From contig NC_080162.1 in NCBI RefSeq assembly GCF_950295315.1, positions 67,059,760-67,123,759 on the forward strand: a stretch of DNA of 64,000 bases, written 5' to 3'. This DNA is from Erinaceus europaeus. Lineage: Eukaryota > Chordata > Mammalia > Eulipotyphla > Erinaceidae. The notes under the pieces are model-generated. The model was given only the letters and a program-made list of their open reading frames with translations. It did not search any database and was not told the DNA's origin. The position numbers and the translations under genes were made by a program. Below, one piece after another: positions 1 through 11,605 of the stretch (positions are counted from its first letter, which is position 1; every line of letters begins with the position of its first letter).

Positions 1-202
1 CCAGACTAAGGAAATTCTGCCTTCTTGTACTTAGTGATAAATTCTGCTGAAAGAGTCAGAAACCACTTTTCTTTATTTTTTGTGATTTTAAGAGAAGAAA
101 ATTGGCACTTAGACTAATTGATTAACATATAAAGAATTCCTGGAAATAGTTGAATAAAATAAGAGAGATTGAATGAAGTTAAAATTTTATAATTCTGGAA
201 TT
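1..202. other. Unannotated AT-rich sequence
   Basis: Left edge of the window. AT-rich sequence with no recognisable repeat, coding signature or RNA gene. Confidence 0.4.
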
Positions 203-211
203 GAGAACCAC

Positions 212-419
212 GTTCAGGGTCCAGGTGGTGGTACACCCCAGTAATATGCACATACAATGTACAAGGACCCTGGTTCAAGACCCTGGTCCACACCTGTAGG
301 AGACAAGCCTCACCAGCAGTGAGGCAGTCCTGTATATTGTTCTCTCTTCCTCTGACTGTATCTCTCCCTCCCCTCTCAATTCCTCTGTTTCTATACAAAT
401 GTAAATAAGTAAGTAAAAA
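212..419 (+). mobile_element. SINE-B copy, tRNA-derived
   Basis: Head GGTCCAGGTGGTGGTACACC is followed by a tRNA-type B box (GGTTCAAGACC), a CT-rich body and an A-rich tail with AAATAAGTAAGT. It is bounded by the direct repeat GAGAACCAC at 203-211 and 420-428, taken as the target-site duplication. SINE-B copies are non-coding, RNA polymerase III-type retroposons mobilised by L1. Confidence 0.85.
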
Positions 420-428
420 GAGAACCAC

Positions 429-1314
429 ATTTGCAGAAACTCTAATAATTTTGACATTTTTATGCAATAAAAATAAATGCAGATTCTTGAATATCCTGAA
501 AATGGTGGTTAATGCAGATTTTTTTTTACCAGAGCACTTTGAAAAATTTAAACTTACAAAAATGTTTTCAACAGCAATTAAATGCATTCCTATGTACCAA
601 GAATCAGTCTTCTTTTTAAGACTTGTACCACATTTGATTTATTTTAACTTTCTTTGTATTCATTGTTCATTTTAACCATATTAAGTGGACCCTATTCATA
701 CATAAACTTTGATTATATTTTATTAATTCAAATTACTGATAGTAATTCCTATAATAGTTTTGGGAATAAAGCAAAATGCTGTATTCTCACCCATTTACTA
801 TCTGTGAGGAATTCCATATACTCAAAAGTAAAGGACTGCAAATCCCATTTAAATATTTTTTATTGAAGTGTGGGTGAAATTGTATCCATATGAGAGTGCA
901 TTTGCACTTAGTAAGATGAGGTTGTCATCTAATTAAATATATAGCTAGTGGTACGATATGAGTATATTAGATGTTATATTCAAACAATAAACTTCTGGTG
1001 GCCCTTACTTGCTTCTTTTTAAAATTATAACAATTGTGCCTTACTGCTTTGGTTATGTATTTTAACTACACAGTTATGTTCCTTATATCCTCTATTTATC
1101 CTTGAAAGTGACTCTTTGGTATGCATATGGCAAATAAAAATGGAACACAGACTTTGAAAATCAGAAATAGCTGATCCTGAAAATCTAGATGTGTGTGGTT
1201 CTTGTATCTAAATGTTTAAGTGGCATCGTTGTTTCTTTGGGATAAATTATGGTTTGGAGAGATAAGCAGATGTTTGCCAACACAAGTCATTAATCGAGGT
1301 ATGAGGAGGGCCTC
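429..1314. other. Unannotated sequence
   Basis: About 0.9 kb of AT-rich sequence. I recognise no repeat family, coding exon or RNA gene in it. Confidence 0.4.
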
Positions 1315-1647
1315 ATGTATTTCATAAAACAAGACATGCCCATGTTGCCATTCCCCACAAATATTCTGATTACATGTGAATCAGAGTTTGAGATTCCTTT
1401 GACACATACTGGCCTGGACCTCTCAACACAGCTGCAAACTGCTAGAGATTGCACTGAAGAGTTATTCTACATATCTGATGAACCGCAGGATGTCAATAAG
1501 ACACACCCATTGTCCCACATTTGGCAGGCTCTAAAAAAAGAATGTAGCAATGCACTTGTAGCAAGCCAAACCAACTCTGACCAGAGTAATAGACTCTTCC
1601 AAATGGGTGCGGCCAAGTGGATCACATTGAAAAAGAACAGGCCCTAG
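1315..1647 (+). other. 110-codon open frame of unknown nature
   Basis: An ATG-to-TAG frame of 110 codons in a stretch that matches none of the repeat families recognised here. The predicted protein is hydrophilic, has no transmembrane segment, signal peptide or cysteine motif, and resembles no family I know. There is no obvious splice acceptor upstream of the ATG. The codon content (for example CAG, GAG, CTG-rich stretches at 1420-1600) looks slightly less AT-biased than the surroundings, so a processed pseudogene or old exon fragment is possible. A chance open frame remains the default explanation. Confidence 0.2.
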
Positions 1648-3224
1648 GATAAATCTGTATTAAAGTAAAACAAAATAGGGCTTAACTGTCACAAAGAATG
1701 GAACTGAGCAATGGACCCTTTCATCTTCTCCAGGGTTTGAGAGGGTGTTGACTGCACTATATTGTTTCAACCCCAAGCTTTTTCCTTGAATTGAGAATCT
1801 TAAGAGTGAGGGGAGGTGGTTTAAACTCATGCTGACCATACCACACCTCAAAACCCAGGATAGGGTGAGGTTCTTAAGTTGTAGCTTAATAAGAAAGGCT
1901 CAAATAACTTTTAACTTTACTCTTTCCAAATTTAAAGAAAAGGTCTTTTCCCACAACTACAATTCATTTTAATACACAAAGGAAATAGGAATATTGTTTT
2001 TTCTTAATCAAGGGTGTACTTTTTTGTTTTTGTTTTTGATCCCCTTGTCGCAAGCACACTCACCGTCCACAAACATTGATTACATAGATTGATGCAAGAC
2101 TATATGAAATTTATAATTATCTTTGAACTCAAACTTAAACATAATGTTCTACTCAAAGTGAAGTAGCACGATAGTCTTCATTCTTATCTGCAGGCTTTGC
2201 ATCTGTAAACTCAACTAGTACAGAATGGAAAATACCTACTACTATGTATTTAGGCCTAGAATAGTTTTATCAAAACTGTACAAGCACAGAACATCTTCTT
2301 TGTCATTACTCCCTAAATGACAGAGTTTAATAACTATGTATACATACTTTACATTGTATTAAGTATTATAGGAAATCTAAAGATTATAAGACAGGATTGT
2401 ACACTTAGGTTATATGCAAATGCTTTGCATTTTATGTAATGGATTTGAGCATCTGCAGATTCTGGTATTCACTGGTGTTTTGAAACCAATATCCCTTGGA
2501 TACTTAGGAATAAACAAGTAATTTTTAAAAAAATAGTCCACTCTTAAAGAGATTGTGTAATCTAAATGTGGACTGTGAGCAAAAAGATGTGTGCTTATCT
2601 GTGATTGTGAATTTTTTCAGAATTTTTTTCTTATAGCTTGAATTCTAGTACAAATGACTATGTCCTAGAAGCTCCAAATTGATTGCAGGTGTCTGATTAA
2701 TCGAATTTACTTTCTCCATTTCTGTCAATAGTCTTATCATGCATATATATCCCTTCACAAAACTAAGATAAATCAAATGGCAATCTTTGATTATTCCTAT
2801 CATTATCTTTTTCATTCAGTTACTCCTCTTCCATTGAAATCACCGTCAGTCAAGACACAAAACCTTGAACCATGACTGTAATATTCTATTGGATATCTTC
2901 TCAGTTTTCCAGTCTTCAGATTTTTCTTTTTTGGTTCTCAGGTTATCTTCTGTTTAAGTAACTGACTTTGAATATACAATCTTCTACTAAGAAATTATCT
3001 GTCATTTCATATTTTGTATACTTAGTTGAGTATTCTCAGTGTGTTTTTTTTCCAAGTCCATTAAAGTTTGCTTCCATAACAGTAGTGAAGTGGACCTTAT
3101 TCCATAATCTCTAACGTATACCACACATAAAAAAACAGTTGAAGTAGTCTGTTTAAGTGCTCCAGGACACAAAATGGTACTTTCTGTATAGGGGCTACAT
3201 TCTCTCTCTCTCTTTCTCTCTCTC
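1648..3224. other. Unannotated sequence
   Basis: About 1.6 kb without a recognisable gene or repeat, apart from a CT-rich simple tract at about 3200-3228 that belongs to the tail of the following minus-strand SINE. Confidence 0.4.
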
Positions 3225-3412
3225 TCTCCATTACCAGGGCTTCACTACTCTGGGCTGACTTTTTTTTAAAGATAAAAAGAGAGATAGACACAGAGAGATA
3301 AAAGAACAATAGCACTGAAGCTTCATTCGGTGTGATGGGGCTGGACTTGAATGTGGGCATTATGCATAGCAATGCAGGTACACTATCTAGGTGAGCTATT
3401 TTGCTAGTCCTC
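3225..3412 (-). mobile_element. Old SINE (SINE-E-like), minus strand
   Basis: Read on the minus strand: a head AGCTCACCTAGATAGTG, a B-box-like TTCAAGTCCAGCC, an AGCTTCAGTGCTATTG body, then AT-rich and CT-rich tail sequence. Diverged; no clear target-site duplication seen. Confidence 0.6.
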
Positions 3413-3915
3413 TTGCAAAAATATAAATATTTGCTTCTCTAAATTATCGCTAATTTTTAGACCTAGATAAAGCTCAGCACTCTATGAAGACTACTATGAC
3501 AACTATACTATCCCTCATTCATATGTTTCATAAGACTTTCACCAGTGATATTAGTAAACACACCACATGTACACTCACATTTTACACTATCTTTAAATAC
3601 TCTTTTCGTACAGATTTGTCTAAGCAATTAGAAAAGGAAAGTTCTTTGAGGGAATTAACCATTCACTGTAACTAAATTTCCTGATATATAGCACAGAGCA
3701 TAATTCCATACAGAGTTTTGTGGATGTTTATATTAGAATGAAGTAGGATTAACAACAAATAGAATATTTATTTTTTAAAAGAACACAATATTAACTAGTC
3801 TCATGTAGCTTTTTGTTTTTGGATACTTTTGATCATTATATTGAATCATACATTTAAGAGGAAATAACTTTTAAAATATTTTGATCATTTCCTAAGAGTT
3901 TTTCCATCCCACACA
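3413..3915. other. Unannotated sequence
   Basis: AT-rich sequence with no supported gene or repeat assignment. The 63-codon frame at 3484-3675 looks like chance. Confidence 0.35.
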
Positions 3916-4000
3916 GAAGAACTGCCAGGTAAATGTTATCATTTCACAAAAGAGGAAACTCTACTTTAGAAAACTCAGTTTGACCAAGATCACACATTAA
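3916..4000 (-). mobile_element. Possible MIR fragment
   Basis: TTATCATTTCACAAAAGAGG followed by a GTTTGACCAAGATCACAC-type stretch matches the order of the reverse-complement MIR (fraction that reads as cacagatgaggaaactgag...ccaaggtcacac). Short and diverged. Confidence 0.45.
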
Positions 4001-4343
4001 ATCTTGCCCTTACCCTAGTCTTAACATGAATCCTTAACTAAATCAAGCCTGAATCATAATACAAGATTCAAATGTAATCCTCACCTAATACTAGGATTAT
4101 CCCTGGACTTAAGCAAAATACTAACCATACTCTAATCCTTACACTAAACTTAGCCCTATATCTAGAACAAGTCCTAGCCTAGCCTTACCCTTCCTCTAGC
4201 TCTAATATCAACCCTACTTCTAATTCTAGTCCTACCCCTAATTCTTAACAATGAATTTAATCCTAGAATTTAATTTTGAAGCATACACCATTCTGATCTT
4301 AGTCCTAATCATAGTTCTAGCCCTAAAACTATCCTTAACACTC
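4001..4343. repeat. Degenerate telomere-like CCCTAA tract
   Basis: About 340 bp rich in variants of CCCTAA, TCCTAA, CCCTAG and TCTAAT on the plus strand (for example TACCCTAGTCTTAAC, CCTACCCCTAATTCTTAAC, AGTCCTAATCATAG). Period is close to 6 nt but no two neighbouring units are identical. Looks like an old interstitial telomere-type or related simple repeat that has decayed. Confidence 0.55.
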
Positions 4344-4850
4344 AGATTTATATATTGGTACCTGCTATATAATTAAAATCAAGAAAGGCTACAGAGAGAA
4401 GTACTGACAAAAGAGGGAGTACACTATTCATGTACTTATTATACTGTGCATATATCTACTGTATATATATGTATAAGTAGTGTTCATATATATTCAGTAG
4501 CAGAAATATTTATAAGTACTCAGCATTCTTTTCTCAAGAAATGTCTTACTTTTTAAAAGAAAGAAACACAAATGAAGGAAACTTTTTCTCTTCAATATAT
4601 ACTTCTATATGATTCCTCAGTAGGCATTTTGGATTTTTTGACAAATGAGAAACATTTACTCATAGTACAGGTCTGAAGATTGACACAACTATATTGGATA
4701 AGATAAATTAAGACTCTGAAATTCCTAATCAATATTGAAATGAGTAATGAAAGCTTGATCAGAAACTGAAAACCGAGACATGATAATAGGTTGACTGGTT
4801 GTTTGCCTAAATATACATCCAAATTAACATCTGTAACCTGTGAATGTTAT
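4344..4850. other. Unannotated sequence
   Basis: AT-rich, with short TA-rich stretches near 4440-4490. No gene or repeat family recognised. Confidence 0.35.
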
Positions 4851-4854
4851 CTTG

Positions 4855-5378
4855 TTTTGAAAATATTTTGCAGATGTAATTATTGTTGATTCATTAATTG
4901 TAAATTAGAGAGATCTCAAAAGGAGATGCTACTAAATCTGGTAACAGTAGTCCTCATAAGAAATATAAGAGGGAAAGTGGAAAGTGGTCCGGGAGGTGGC
5001 GCATAAAGCATTGGACTCTCAAGTGTAAGGTCCTGAGTTTGATCCCCGGCAGCACATGTACTAGAGTGATGTCTGGTTCTTTCTCTCCCCCTACCTCTTT
5101 CATAAATAAATAATAAATAAATAAATGGTAATATGAAGGAAAGATAGAAGAGGTGGAGGTAATGTAAGCATGGAAAGCAGAGATTGGATTCACACAGGAG
5201 TAATAATTGCTACCTGCCACCAGAAACTGGAAAAGGCAAGAAATAGAGTCTTTGCTGGATCCTAGAGGGAGTGAGTGCACATCCATAATTATGAGTGAAT
5301 AACTTTCTATTGCTTTTTAAGACAGTGAGTTTGTGGTAATTTGTTATAGTAGCTCCAGGACACCAAGAAGGACATACC
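4855..5378 (+). mobile_element. MLT1-like ancient LTR, split by a SINE
   Basis: 4855-4978 contains TTTTGCAGATGTAATTA and a CTCATAAGAAATATAAGAGG stretch. 5133-5378 contains GGAGGTAATGTAAGCATGG, CCAGAAACTGGAAAAGGCAA and TTTGTGGTAATTTGTTATAG in the order typical of the 3' part of mammalian MaLR/MLT1 LTRs. The two halves are separated by a SINE-C copy at 4980-5132. LTR relic only; no internal coding sequence is attached. Confidence 0.6.
4980..5132 (+). mobile_element. SINE-C copy
   Basis: Head GGGAGGTGGCGCATAAAGCA, ATTGGACTCTCAAG, B box GAGTTTGATCCCC, then GCAGCACATGTACTAGAG, a short CT stretch and an ATAAATAAATAAATAAATGG tail. It interrupts the MLT1-like LTR and so is younger than it. Confidence 0.8.
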
Positions 5379-6090
5379 ATGATGTAGTTAATTTTCTAAA
5401 ATCAGAGCAATGACAACAGTGAATTTGTTGGGTGAAAGTTCCAGTGATAAAACACCTGGCAAAGAAGGTTTAATCAGAATGAAGTTGCTCATGCTGAAGT
5501 TTTGCTGAAATGCAATAAGATCCATATGTAATTTATATACATGAATAATAGTCTGTAATTTTTTCCATGTTTACTTGCTATAAACTGCTCATGCTACTGA
5601 TGAAACAAAATAAAATCACATGGTTACTGCTCTTGAAATCACAGATCAGGGAAAGAGTGACTATGTAACTAGATATATCCTAAAGATACAGTATTGGCAA
5701 AAGACTTGGTAACTGAAGCTACTTTGTTCACTCATGGTGGCTGATTTGTGCCTTGGTGAGATTACAAGAGAGATTGTAATGGAAAAACGTCTTAAAAAGT
5801 GGAAAGAAACTGGAAAATTAGTTTATCAAAAGACTTATAGAGAAGCTGTGGAAGTAAAGCGAGGAATTTACTTGACTGAATGTAGCTTAAGTAGTTGTCT
5901 TATTTAGGAAGACAGTTTGGTTGTTTGTTTTGGAATATTCATGTTTTGAATCTTTAACCTTGAAACATTACAGACTTACTTGCTAAGTAGGTTTGAGTAG
6001 GCTGTTAAGATATAAAAATGACTTCAATTTTATGCTCTTCTTGTTTAGTTTAACATGAAAATATAAATTTCCCATCTTTTAGAATTAGGG
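5379..6090. other. Unannotated sequence
   Basis: About 0.7 kb without a recognised gene or repeat. Confidence 0.35.
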
Positions 6091-6280
6091 AGGTCAGGCA
6101 GCGGTGTACCCTATTGAGTAAATAGGTTACCAAGTGCAAGACCTGGGTTCAAGCTCCCATCTCCACCTGCAGACATTAAGCTTAAGAAGTGGTGAAACAG
6201 TGCTGCAGGTGTCTCTCCTCTATCTCACTCTATCTTCTTTCCTCTCAATTTCTCTATGTCCTAATAAGTAAAATTATATA
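6091..6280 (+). mobile_element. SINE-B copy
   Basis: Head GGTCAGGCAGCGGTGTACCC, B-box-like GGGTTCAAGCTCCC, CACCTGCAG, GGTGAAACAGTGCTGCAGGT, CT-rich body and AATAAGTAAAATTATATA tail. Diverged, plus strand. Confidence 0.8.
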
Positions 6281-6785
6281 TATGAACTAGACGACTTTGG
6301 ACTGGGAGATAGATCACTAGGTAGGACATGTGTTTTCTTATGTGTGGACTGGTTTTCATTGGGGTGGTGGGAACTACAATCTTGAGATCAGAGAAAGATT
6401 TAAATACCAGACTTCATGAAACTTAAGTACCAAATATTATAAGACATATTGTATTCAGTGTGATACTAAAATGAAATATCCTTGCCAATTTCATTAGGAC
6501 ACACCATAGATTTTATATTTTTACTATTATTAGCAATTGTTTTTATTTCAGAGATATATAAAAAAGGCTCTTATGATGCATGGAAATTGGTGTTATTACA
6601 TGTTTGTTGTTTCATGAAGTTTTTCCAAACATACTTATTACTTTTATTTTTTGGTTAAATTATTATTTTATTTATTTTAATTTTAGTAAAGAGTTAATGG
6701 TTTACAGAAAATCTTAAACAGATAGGCATAGTCTCTTATCTCCCCTTGATTGGTGTCTAATAGATCAGTTTTTATTGAGAAATAG
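6281..6785. other. Unannotated sequence
   Basis: AT-rich; 6640-6700 is T/A-rich. No supported feature. Confidence 0.35.
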
Positions 6786-7040
6786 TGGGACCAAGCTATA
6801 GAGCACTTGGTAGAGTGCATATGCAACCATAAACCAGGACCTGGGTTCAAACCTTCCCACCTATTGAGGGAAGTTATGCAAATGCTGCAGTGGTGCTGCA
6901 GGTGTTCTCTTTATTGCCTCACAACCTCCCGCCTCAAAAAGAAAAATGAAGAAAGAGAAGTGACCACCATGAGTGATCTTCTTGCAAGGAAATAGCCCCA
7001 GCAATTACCCTGGCAGCAAAAAAGTGAGTGAGTGAGTGAA
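6786..7040 (+). mobile_element. SINE-B-like copy with extended tail
   Basis: Head GGGACCAAGCTATAGAGCAC, CTGGGTTCAAACC, GTGGTGCTGCAGGTG and a long tail portion with AGCAATTACCCTGGCAGC, ending in a short GTGA tandem run at about 7023-7040. Same orientation and general architecture as the other tRNA-derived SINEs. Confidence 0.7.
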
Positions 7041-7520
7041 ATAACTAAATTAATGTTTTGTTACTACTTCAGGATAATAAGCAAACAACTGCAGAATTTT
7101 CTCAAACTTCACGCATCAGGAGTTAATATTTTTATTTCCTCAAATTCTGGTTTCAAGAAATTGACAAAGCAACTACATTCCTCTTTATCCTTTTTTTTTT
7201 TAAATTTCTTATGCCTTTTAGTGGATGTTTTTCTTGTTTTCTGAACTTTTCAGGACTGTACTCATCTTTGCTCCCTTCAAACAAAATTAAACTCACAATT
7301 CTGGAGCAAAGAGACTAGAAGTAAGAAGAATCAGGCAAGTAGATAATGGCTAAATTCTTGAATTCTTTGTCATCTGAAAAATATGAGCATTTTATTGTTA
7401 AATTAATTAGGCATGGAGATCTATGAAATGACTCAAATGCTGTGGCAGCCTCTATAAGCAGAGCTAAACCTAGAAGTTCAGATTATCAGTTTTGAAATGT
7501 GAAGGACGATCAATCACAAA
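7041..7520. other. Unannotated sequence
   Basis: AT-rich, includes a T-rich patch at 7190-7210. No supported feature. Confidence 0.35.
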
Positions 7521-7663
7521 GAACAAGAGGGAGAGAGAGAGAGAAGAAAGGAAGAAAAAAATAAAGAAAGAAAAGAAGGAAGGAAGGAAGAAAGAGAGAG
7601 AATGGGAGGTAGAAAGGAAGGGAGGAAAAAAGGAAGAAAGGTAAAGAAAGAGAGAAAAAAAAG
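7521..7663. repeat. Polypurine GA/GGAA tract
   Basis: About 143 bp that is almost entirely A and G on the plus strand, with only a few pyrimidine interruptions (for example T at 7562, 7603, 7610 and 7642). Made of GA, GAAA and GGAA units. Strong strand asymmetry of the type able to form triplex DNA. Confidence 0.85.
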
Positions 7664-8779
7664 TATAACAGAGGCAAAATGAATAACAAATGAAGGTCAG
7701 TGAATATTGGAATAGGTAGAAGATAGTTTATTTTTTTAATTTAAAATAGAGCAGTCTTAAGTTGAAATCCTAGACATTTCTCTTTTTCGACTTTCGCAAT
7801 ACTCTCCCCTATTGTTAATATTTTTGTAGCTTGTTAAACATTGCCCTATATTTGTCTTCATGATCTGGGTTTAACTTGAAAGAATGGAGGGAGGAAATGA
7901 TGACTTTTCTTTAAAATTGTTTCTTACAAAATACAGGACTTGTCCCAAATTGCCTGGGAATGAGGGCTCCCCATGAATCTTGTCTCTATTTTTGAAAGTC
8001 AAAAGGATTGTAGGCAGGCAGGTTTGGCTTAGATAAGCATCCGGAATTGGGGATGGTTATCTGAAGCTCTGCCTGTCATTACATTTCACAGTCATGAAAG
8101 AACATCTACTCTTAGGTTCTAAATCAGTGCTGAAGTTTGAATGAAAGTCTCAAATTGTTTTCTTGCCCAAGTCACAGTAATATTTCCCAGATTTGCACTT
8201 TACTTGCCTGCCCAAGAGTTTGGATATCAGTGTATGATCAGTACTTCCTATCCTGTTTGTAGGTATATTGCTTCCTGCTCTCTTAACTGATACTTAAAAT
8301 AGAGGTCAGAATGAAAAGATGTCATTGTTGCTTCCTATGGAGGACATTTAAATGACCAGACCTCTAGATGCTGAGAATCTAAAAATAACAAAAGGAATCA
8401 CTTGGAAAGAAGGTGAGGATCTACTTATCAAGAGGGATCATGATAAGAGTTTATATTCAAAATATAAACTGAGTAACTATCAGGAAATGGATTCAGATTG
8501 GTGGAGTTAGAATCTAATTAGTTACAAAAAGAAATACCTTCTGTAGGCTAGGTATGCCCTGCTTCTAACAATGTTATTAGAAATAACTATGCCCAGAAAG
8601 TAGACGTCTGTGTGCCATCCAAGGTGCAAATCAAACAAGCTCTATTTCTTAATCTTAAAGCAATTACAGAGGTATACATAGAGAAAATTCATTAGATTTG
8701 TGGTTTACATGTATTTAAGTATGCATGTTATATGCTAATACAAATGAAGATATATTACCTATTTATAACAAGTACAGGT
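7664..8779. other. Unannotated sequence
   Basis: About 1.1 kb of mixed-composition sequence with no recognised repeat. 7920-8300 is the least AT-biased unique stretch nearby, but no open frame or splice-site arrangement supports an exon. Confidence 0.35.
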
Positions 8780-9160
8780 GTCACTTATTCTTATTGGGGC
8801 ATTAATGGTTTATAGTAGATACAGTTGTTGATACATTTGTAAAATTTCTCTGTTTTCTGAAAAACACTCTCACACCATCCTAAGGCCATCCTTCATCATC
8901 ATGTACCAATTCATGAACGCCTTCCTCTCCCTAGAGTCCTTTACTTTGGTGCAATATATATACCAAGCCCAGTCCAAGTTTTACTTTGTGTTTCCCCTTC
9001 CTATTCTTATTTCTCAACTTCTTTCAATGACTGAAATTATCCCATATTCGTCCTTCTCTGTTTGGCTTATCTCACCTAACATGATTCATTCAAGCTCCAT
9101 CTAAGATAAAGTGAAGAAAATGAATTCATCATTATTCATAGCTAAGTAGTATTCCATTGT

Positions 9161-9397
9161 TTACATATACCATAACTTTCTTAGCCACTCATCCATTGTA
9201 GGACACCTAGGTTGCTTCCAGAATCTGGCTATTACACATTGTGCTGCTATGAACATAGTTATACACAGATCATTTTGGATGGGTGTGTTTGGTTCCTTAG
9301 GATATATACCCAAGAGAGAAATCACTGGGTCATAGAGTAGGTCCATTTCCAGCCTTCTGAAAGTTCTCCAGACTACTCTGCACAGGCGTTGGACCAA
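9161..9397 (-). pseudogene. L1 ORF2 C-terminal remnant
   Basis: A 78-codon open stretch, minus strand, corresponding to the segment downstream of the ORF2 zinc-knuckle region (YDPVISLLGIYPKE, FWKQPRCPTMDEWLRKLWYM). Remainder of the ORF2 frame is interrupted by stops, frameshifts and two SINEs. Confidence 0.8.
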
Positions 9398-9864
9398 CTG
9401 ATATTCCTACCAGCAGTTTAAAGGGCTCCTTTACCCCCTGCAACTTCTCCAGTATTTGTTGTTAACAATACTTTCTGATGTATGACATCCTTACATGAAT
9501 AAAATGGTATCTCATTTCTTGCTTTATTTGCATTTCTCTAACAGTTTATGACTTGGAACATATTTTCCTTTATCTGTTGGCCTTTATGGTCTCTTCTTTG
9601 ATTAATATTCTGCTCATATCCCCTCTCAGATTTTTTTTGTCTAGATTTGATGAGCTTTATATGTATATTGATTATTAGCTTTTTGTCTGATGTATGGCAT
9701 CTTCTCTCATTCTATAAGGGGTCTTTTTGGTTGATGATTTCTTTTGCTGTACAGAAGCTCTTCAATTTTATGTAGTCTCATTGGTTTATTTTTGTTTTAG
9801 TCTTCCTTGCAATTGGATTTTTATCACTTAAGATGCGTATAAAATTTAGGCGAAAAAAAGTGCT

Positions 9865-10137
9865 GGCAGGGCCTGGGCAGTGGGACACCCGGTTTAGCAG
9901 AAGGACCACACAAGAACATGGGTGGAGCTCCCACTTCATGAACTGTGAAGCAGGTCTGCAGGTATCTATCTTTCTCTATCAACCACTCCTATTAATTTCA
10001 TTCTGTCCTACCAAATAAAATAGAACAAAAGGGGGGGAAAATAGCCACCAGAAGTGGTGGATTAGTAGTGTTGACACCGAACCAAGCCCCAGTTACTGAA
10101 GGCAAAAATAAATTAAAAATAAATAAATAAATAAAGT
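9865..10137 (+). mobile_element. SINE-A-like copy in the old L1
   Basis: Head GGCCTGGGCAGTGGGACACC, GTGGAGCTCCCACTTCATGA, CAGGTCTGCAGGTATCTATC, then the tail module CCACCAGAAGTGGTGGATTA, CAAGCCCCAGTTACTGAAGG and AAATAAATAAATAAATAAAG. Opposite orientation to the host L1. Confidence 0.8.
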
Positions 10138-10170
10138 AGAAAGAAAGGATAATATTTTCCTCTAAGTATT

Positions 10171-10448
10171 TTTTTATATTTATTTTATTTATTCCCTTTT
10201 GTTGCCCTTGTTGTTTTATTGTTGTAGTTATTATTGTTGTTGTCATTGTTGGATAGGACAGAGAGAAATGGAGAGAGGAGGGGAAGACAGAGAGGAGGAG
10301 AGAAAGATAGACACCTGCAGACCTGCTTCACCGCCTGTGAAGTGACTCCCCTGCAGGTGGGGAGCCGGGGCTCGAACCGGGATCCTTATGCCGGTCCTTG
10401 TGCTTTGCGCCACCTGCGCTTAACCCGCTGTGCTACAGCCCGACTCCC
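10171..10448 (-). mobile_element. SINE-A copy with clear target-site duplication
   Basis: Minus strand. GGGAGTCGGGCTGTAGCACA head with B box GGTTCGAGCCCC, and AACAA/TAA-rich plus AATAAATA tail. The flanking direct repeat TTCCTCTAAGTATTTT occurs at about 10157-10172 and 10449-10464, splitting the L1 ORF2 homology. Little diverged, so young. Confidence 0.92.
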
Positions 10449-11083
10449 TTCCTCTAAGTATTTTATAGTTTCTGGCTTAACATTCAAGTCCTTGATCCAG
10501 CTGGAGTTTAATTTTGTGTGTAATGAAGTGTAGTATTTCAGTTTCATTCTTCTATACATTTCAACTCAATTTACCAACACCACCTGTGGAAGAGAGATTC
10601 TCCTTTCTCCATTTAACATATTGGGCACCCTTGTCAAAAATTAGATGTCCATAGGTGTGGAGGTTTATTTCTCAGCTCTCAATTCTGTTTGATTGGTCAG
10701 TCTGTTTATTTTTGTTCCAGTACCATACAGTTTTTCTTATCAGGAACCCATAGCATAGTTTGATTGGTGAGTGTGATGTCCCTAGTTCTTTTTTTTCTCA
10801 AGATTGTATTGCCAGTCCTAGGTATTTTATGATGCCAGATAAACTTTTGTAACTTTTGTTCTATTCTCTTAATAAAATGGTGGGACTTTGATGGTAATAG
10901 CATTAAGTTTGTATATGGCTATGTGTATAATTGTAATTTTGATAGTGCTAATTTATCCTACTTAATAACATGGGACATCTTTCCACTTCTCTATCATTTT
11001 CTATTTCCTTGAATAGTGACTCATACATTTCAGTATATAAATCTTTCACTTCTGTTTTTAAGTTTATTCCTAGAAAGACCATA

Positions 11084-11474
11084 TGTTAGGCCAGGAAGAT
11101 GTCAGAAAATTCAAGAGCATTGAAATAATCTCAGGCATCTTCTCATGCCACAGTTTTATTAAACTAATATTTACAACAAAAAGAAAATTATATAAGTCCC
11201 AAAATATGGATACTCAACAATACAATGCTTAATGATTACTGTGTCAAAGAGGAAGTTAAGGAAAACATTAAAATGTTCCTAGAATGAAATGTGGATAGCA
11301 TGAGATGGACTAGATGTTAATAAGATTAAGTCCTGCCTTATGAGTCTTGGTATTCTTATTCAAGTGATACTGAGGGTTTTTTTTGCTTGTTTAGAACCAT
11401 TTCCTAAGCAAATATATCAATCTATATAAAACAGTTTATTGGTGAACCAGATTTTCCTCAGAACCCAATAACTG
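11084..11474. other. Unannotated sequence
   Basis: No supported gene or repeat; begins where the L1 homology stops. Confidence 0.35.
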
Positions 11475-11605
11475 TCTTGGGTGGGGGTGGTGGTACGAGA
11501 CAGTTATTGTAGAGACCAGTCCTTACATGGATGAGACCCCAGATTTAATCCTAGCACTGCATATGATAGTGTGATACACTCATCTTTTTCTGTCTTAAGA
11601 CAATG
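11475..11605 (+). mobile_element. Possible old SINE (SINE-C-like)
   Basis: GGTGGTGGTACGAGACAG, GACCCCAGATTTAATCC, AGCACTGCATATGATAGTG and a TCTTTTTCTGTCTT end follow SINE-C order but are highly diverged. Confidence 0.4.

Larger units (their letters stand above)
8780..11083 (-). mobile_element. Old L1 retrotransposon, 5'-truncated
   Basis: Minus-strand L1. The 3' end is at about 8780 (minus-strand ending ...CCATTAATGCCCCAATAAG), followed by 3'UTR and the C-terminal part of ORF2. On the minus strand 9397-9161 translates to an ORF2 C-terminal segment with PVISLLGIYPKEPN, ITMFIAAQCVIARFWKQPRC and DEWLRKLWY. The homology continues to the region encoding the RT-proximal segment and stops near 11083. 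Heavily mutated. It hosts two SINE insertions (9865-10137 and 10171-10448). Older than the L1 at 14216-21981. Confidence 0.85.

Noticed and set aside
4001..4343. True chromosome end or active telomere
   Set aside because: Repeats are too degenerate and flanked on both sides by ordinary interspersed-repeat DNA.
10234..10533. 99-codon plus-strand frame and similar frames at 12546-12890, 28489-28872 and 56445-56780
   Set aside because: They read through SINE-A copies; the shared RHLQTCF-type peptides are translated SINE.
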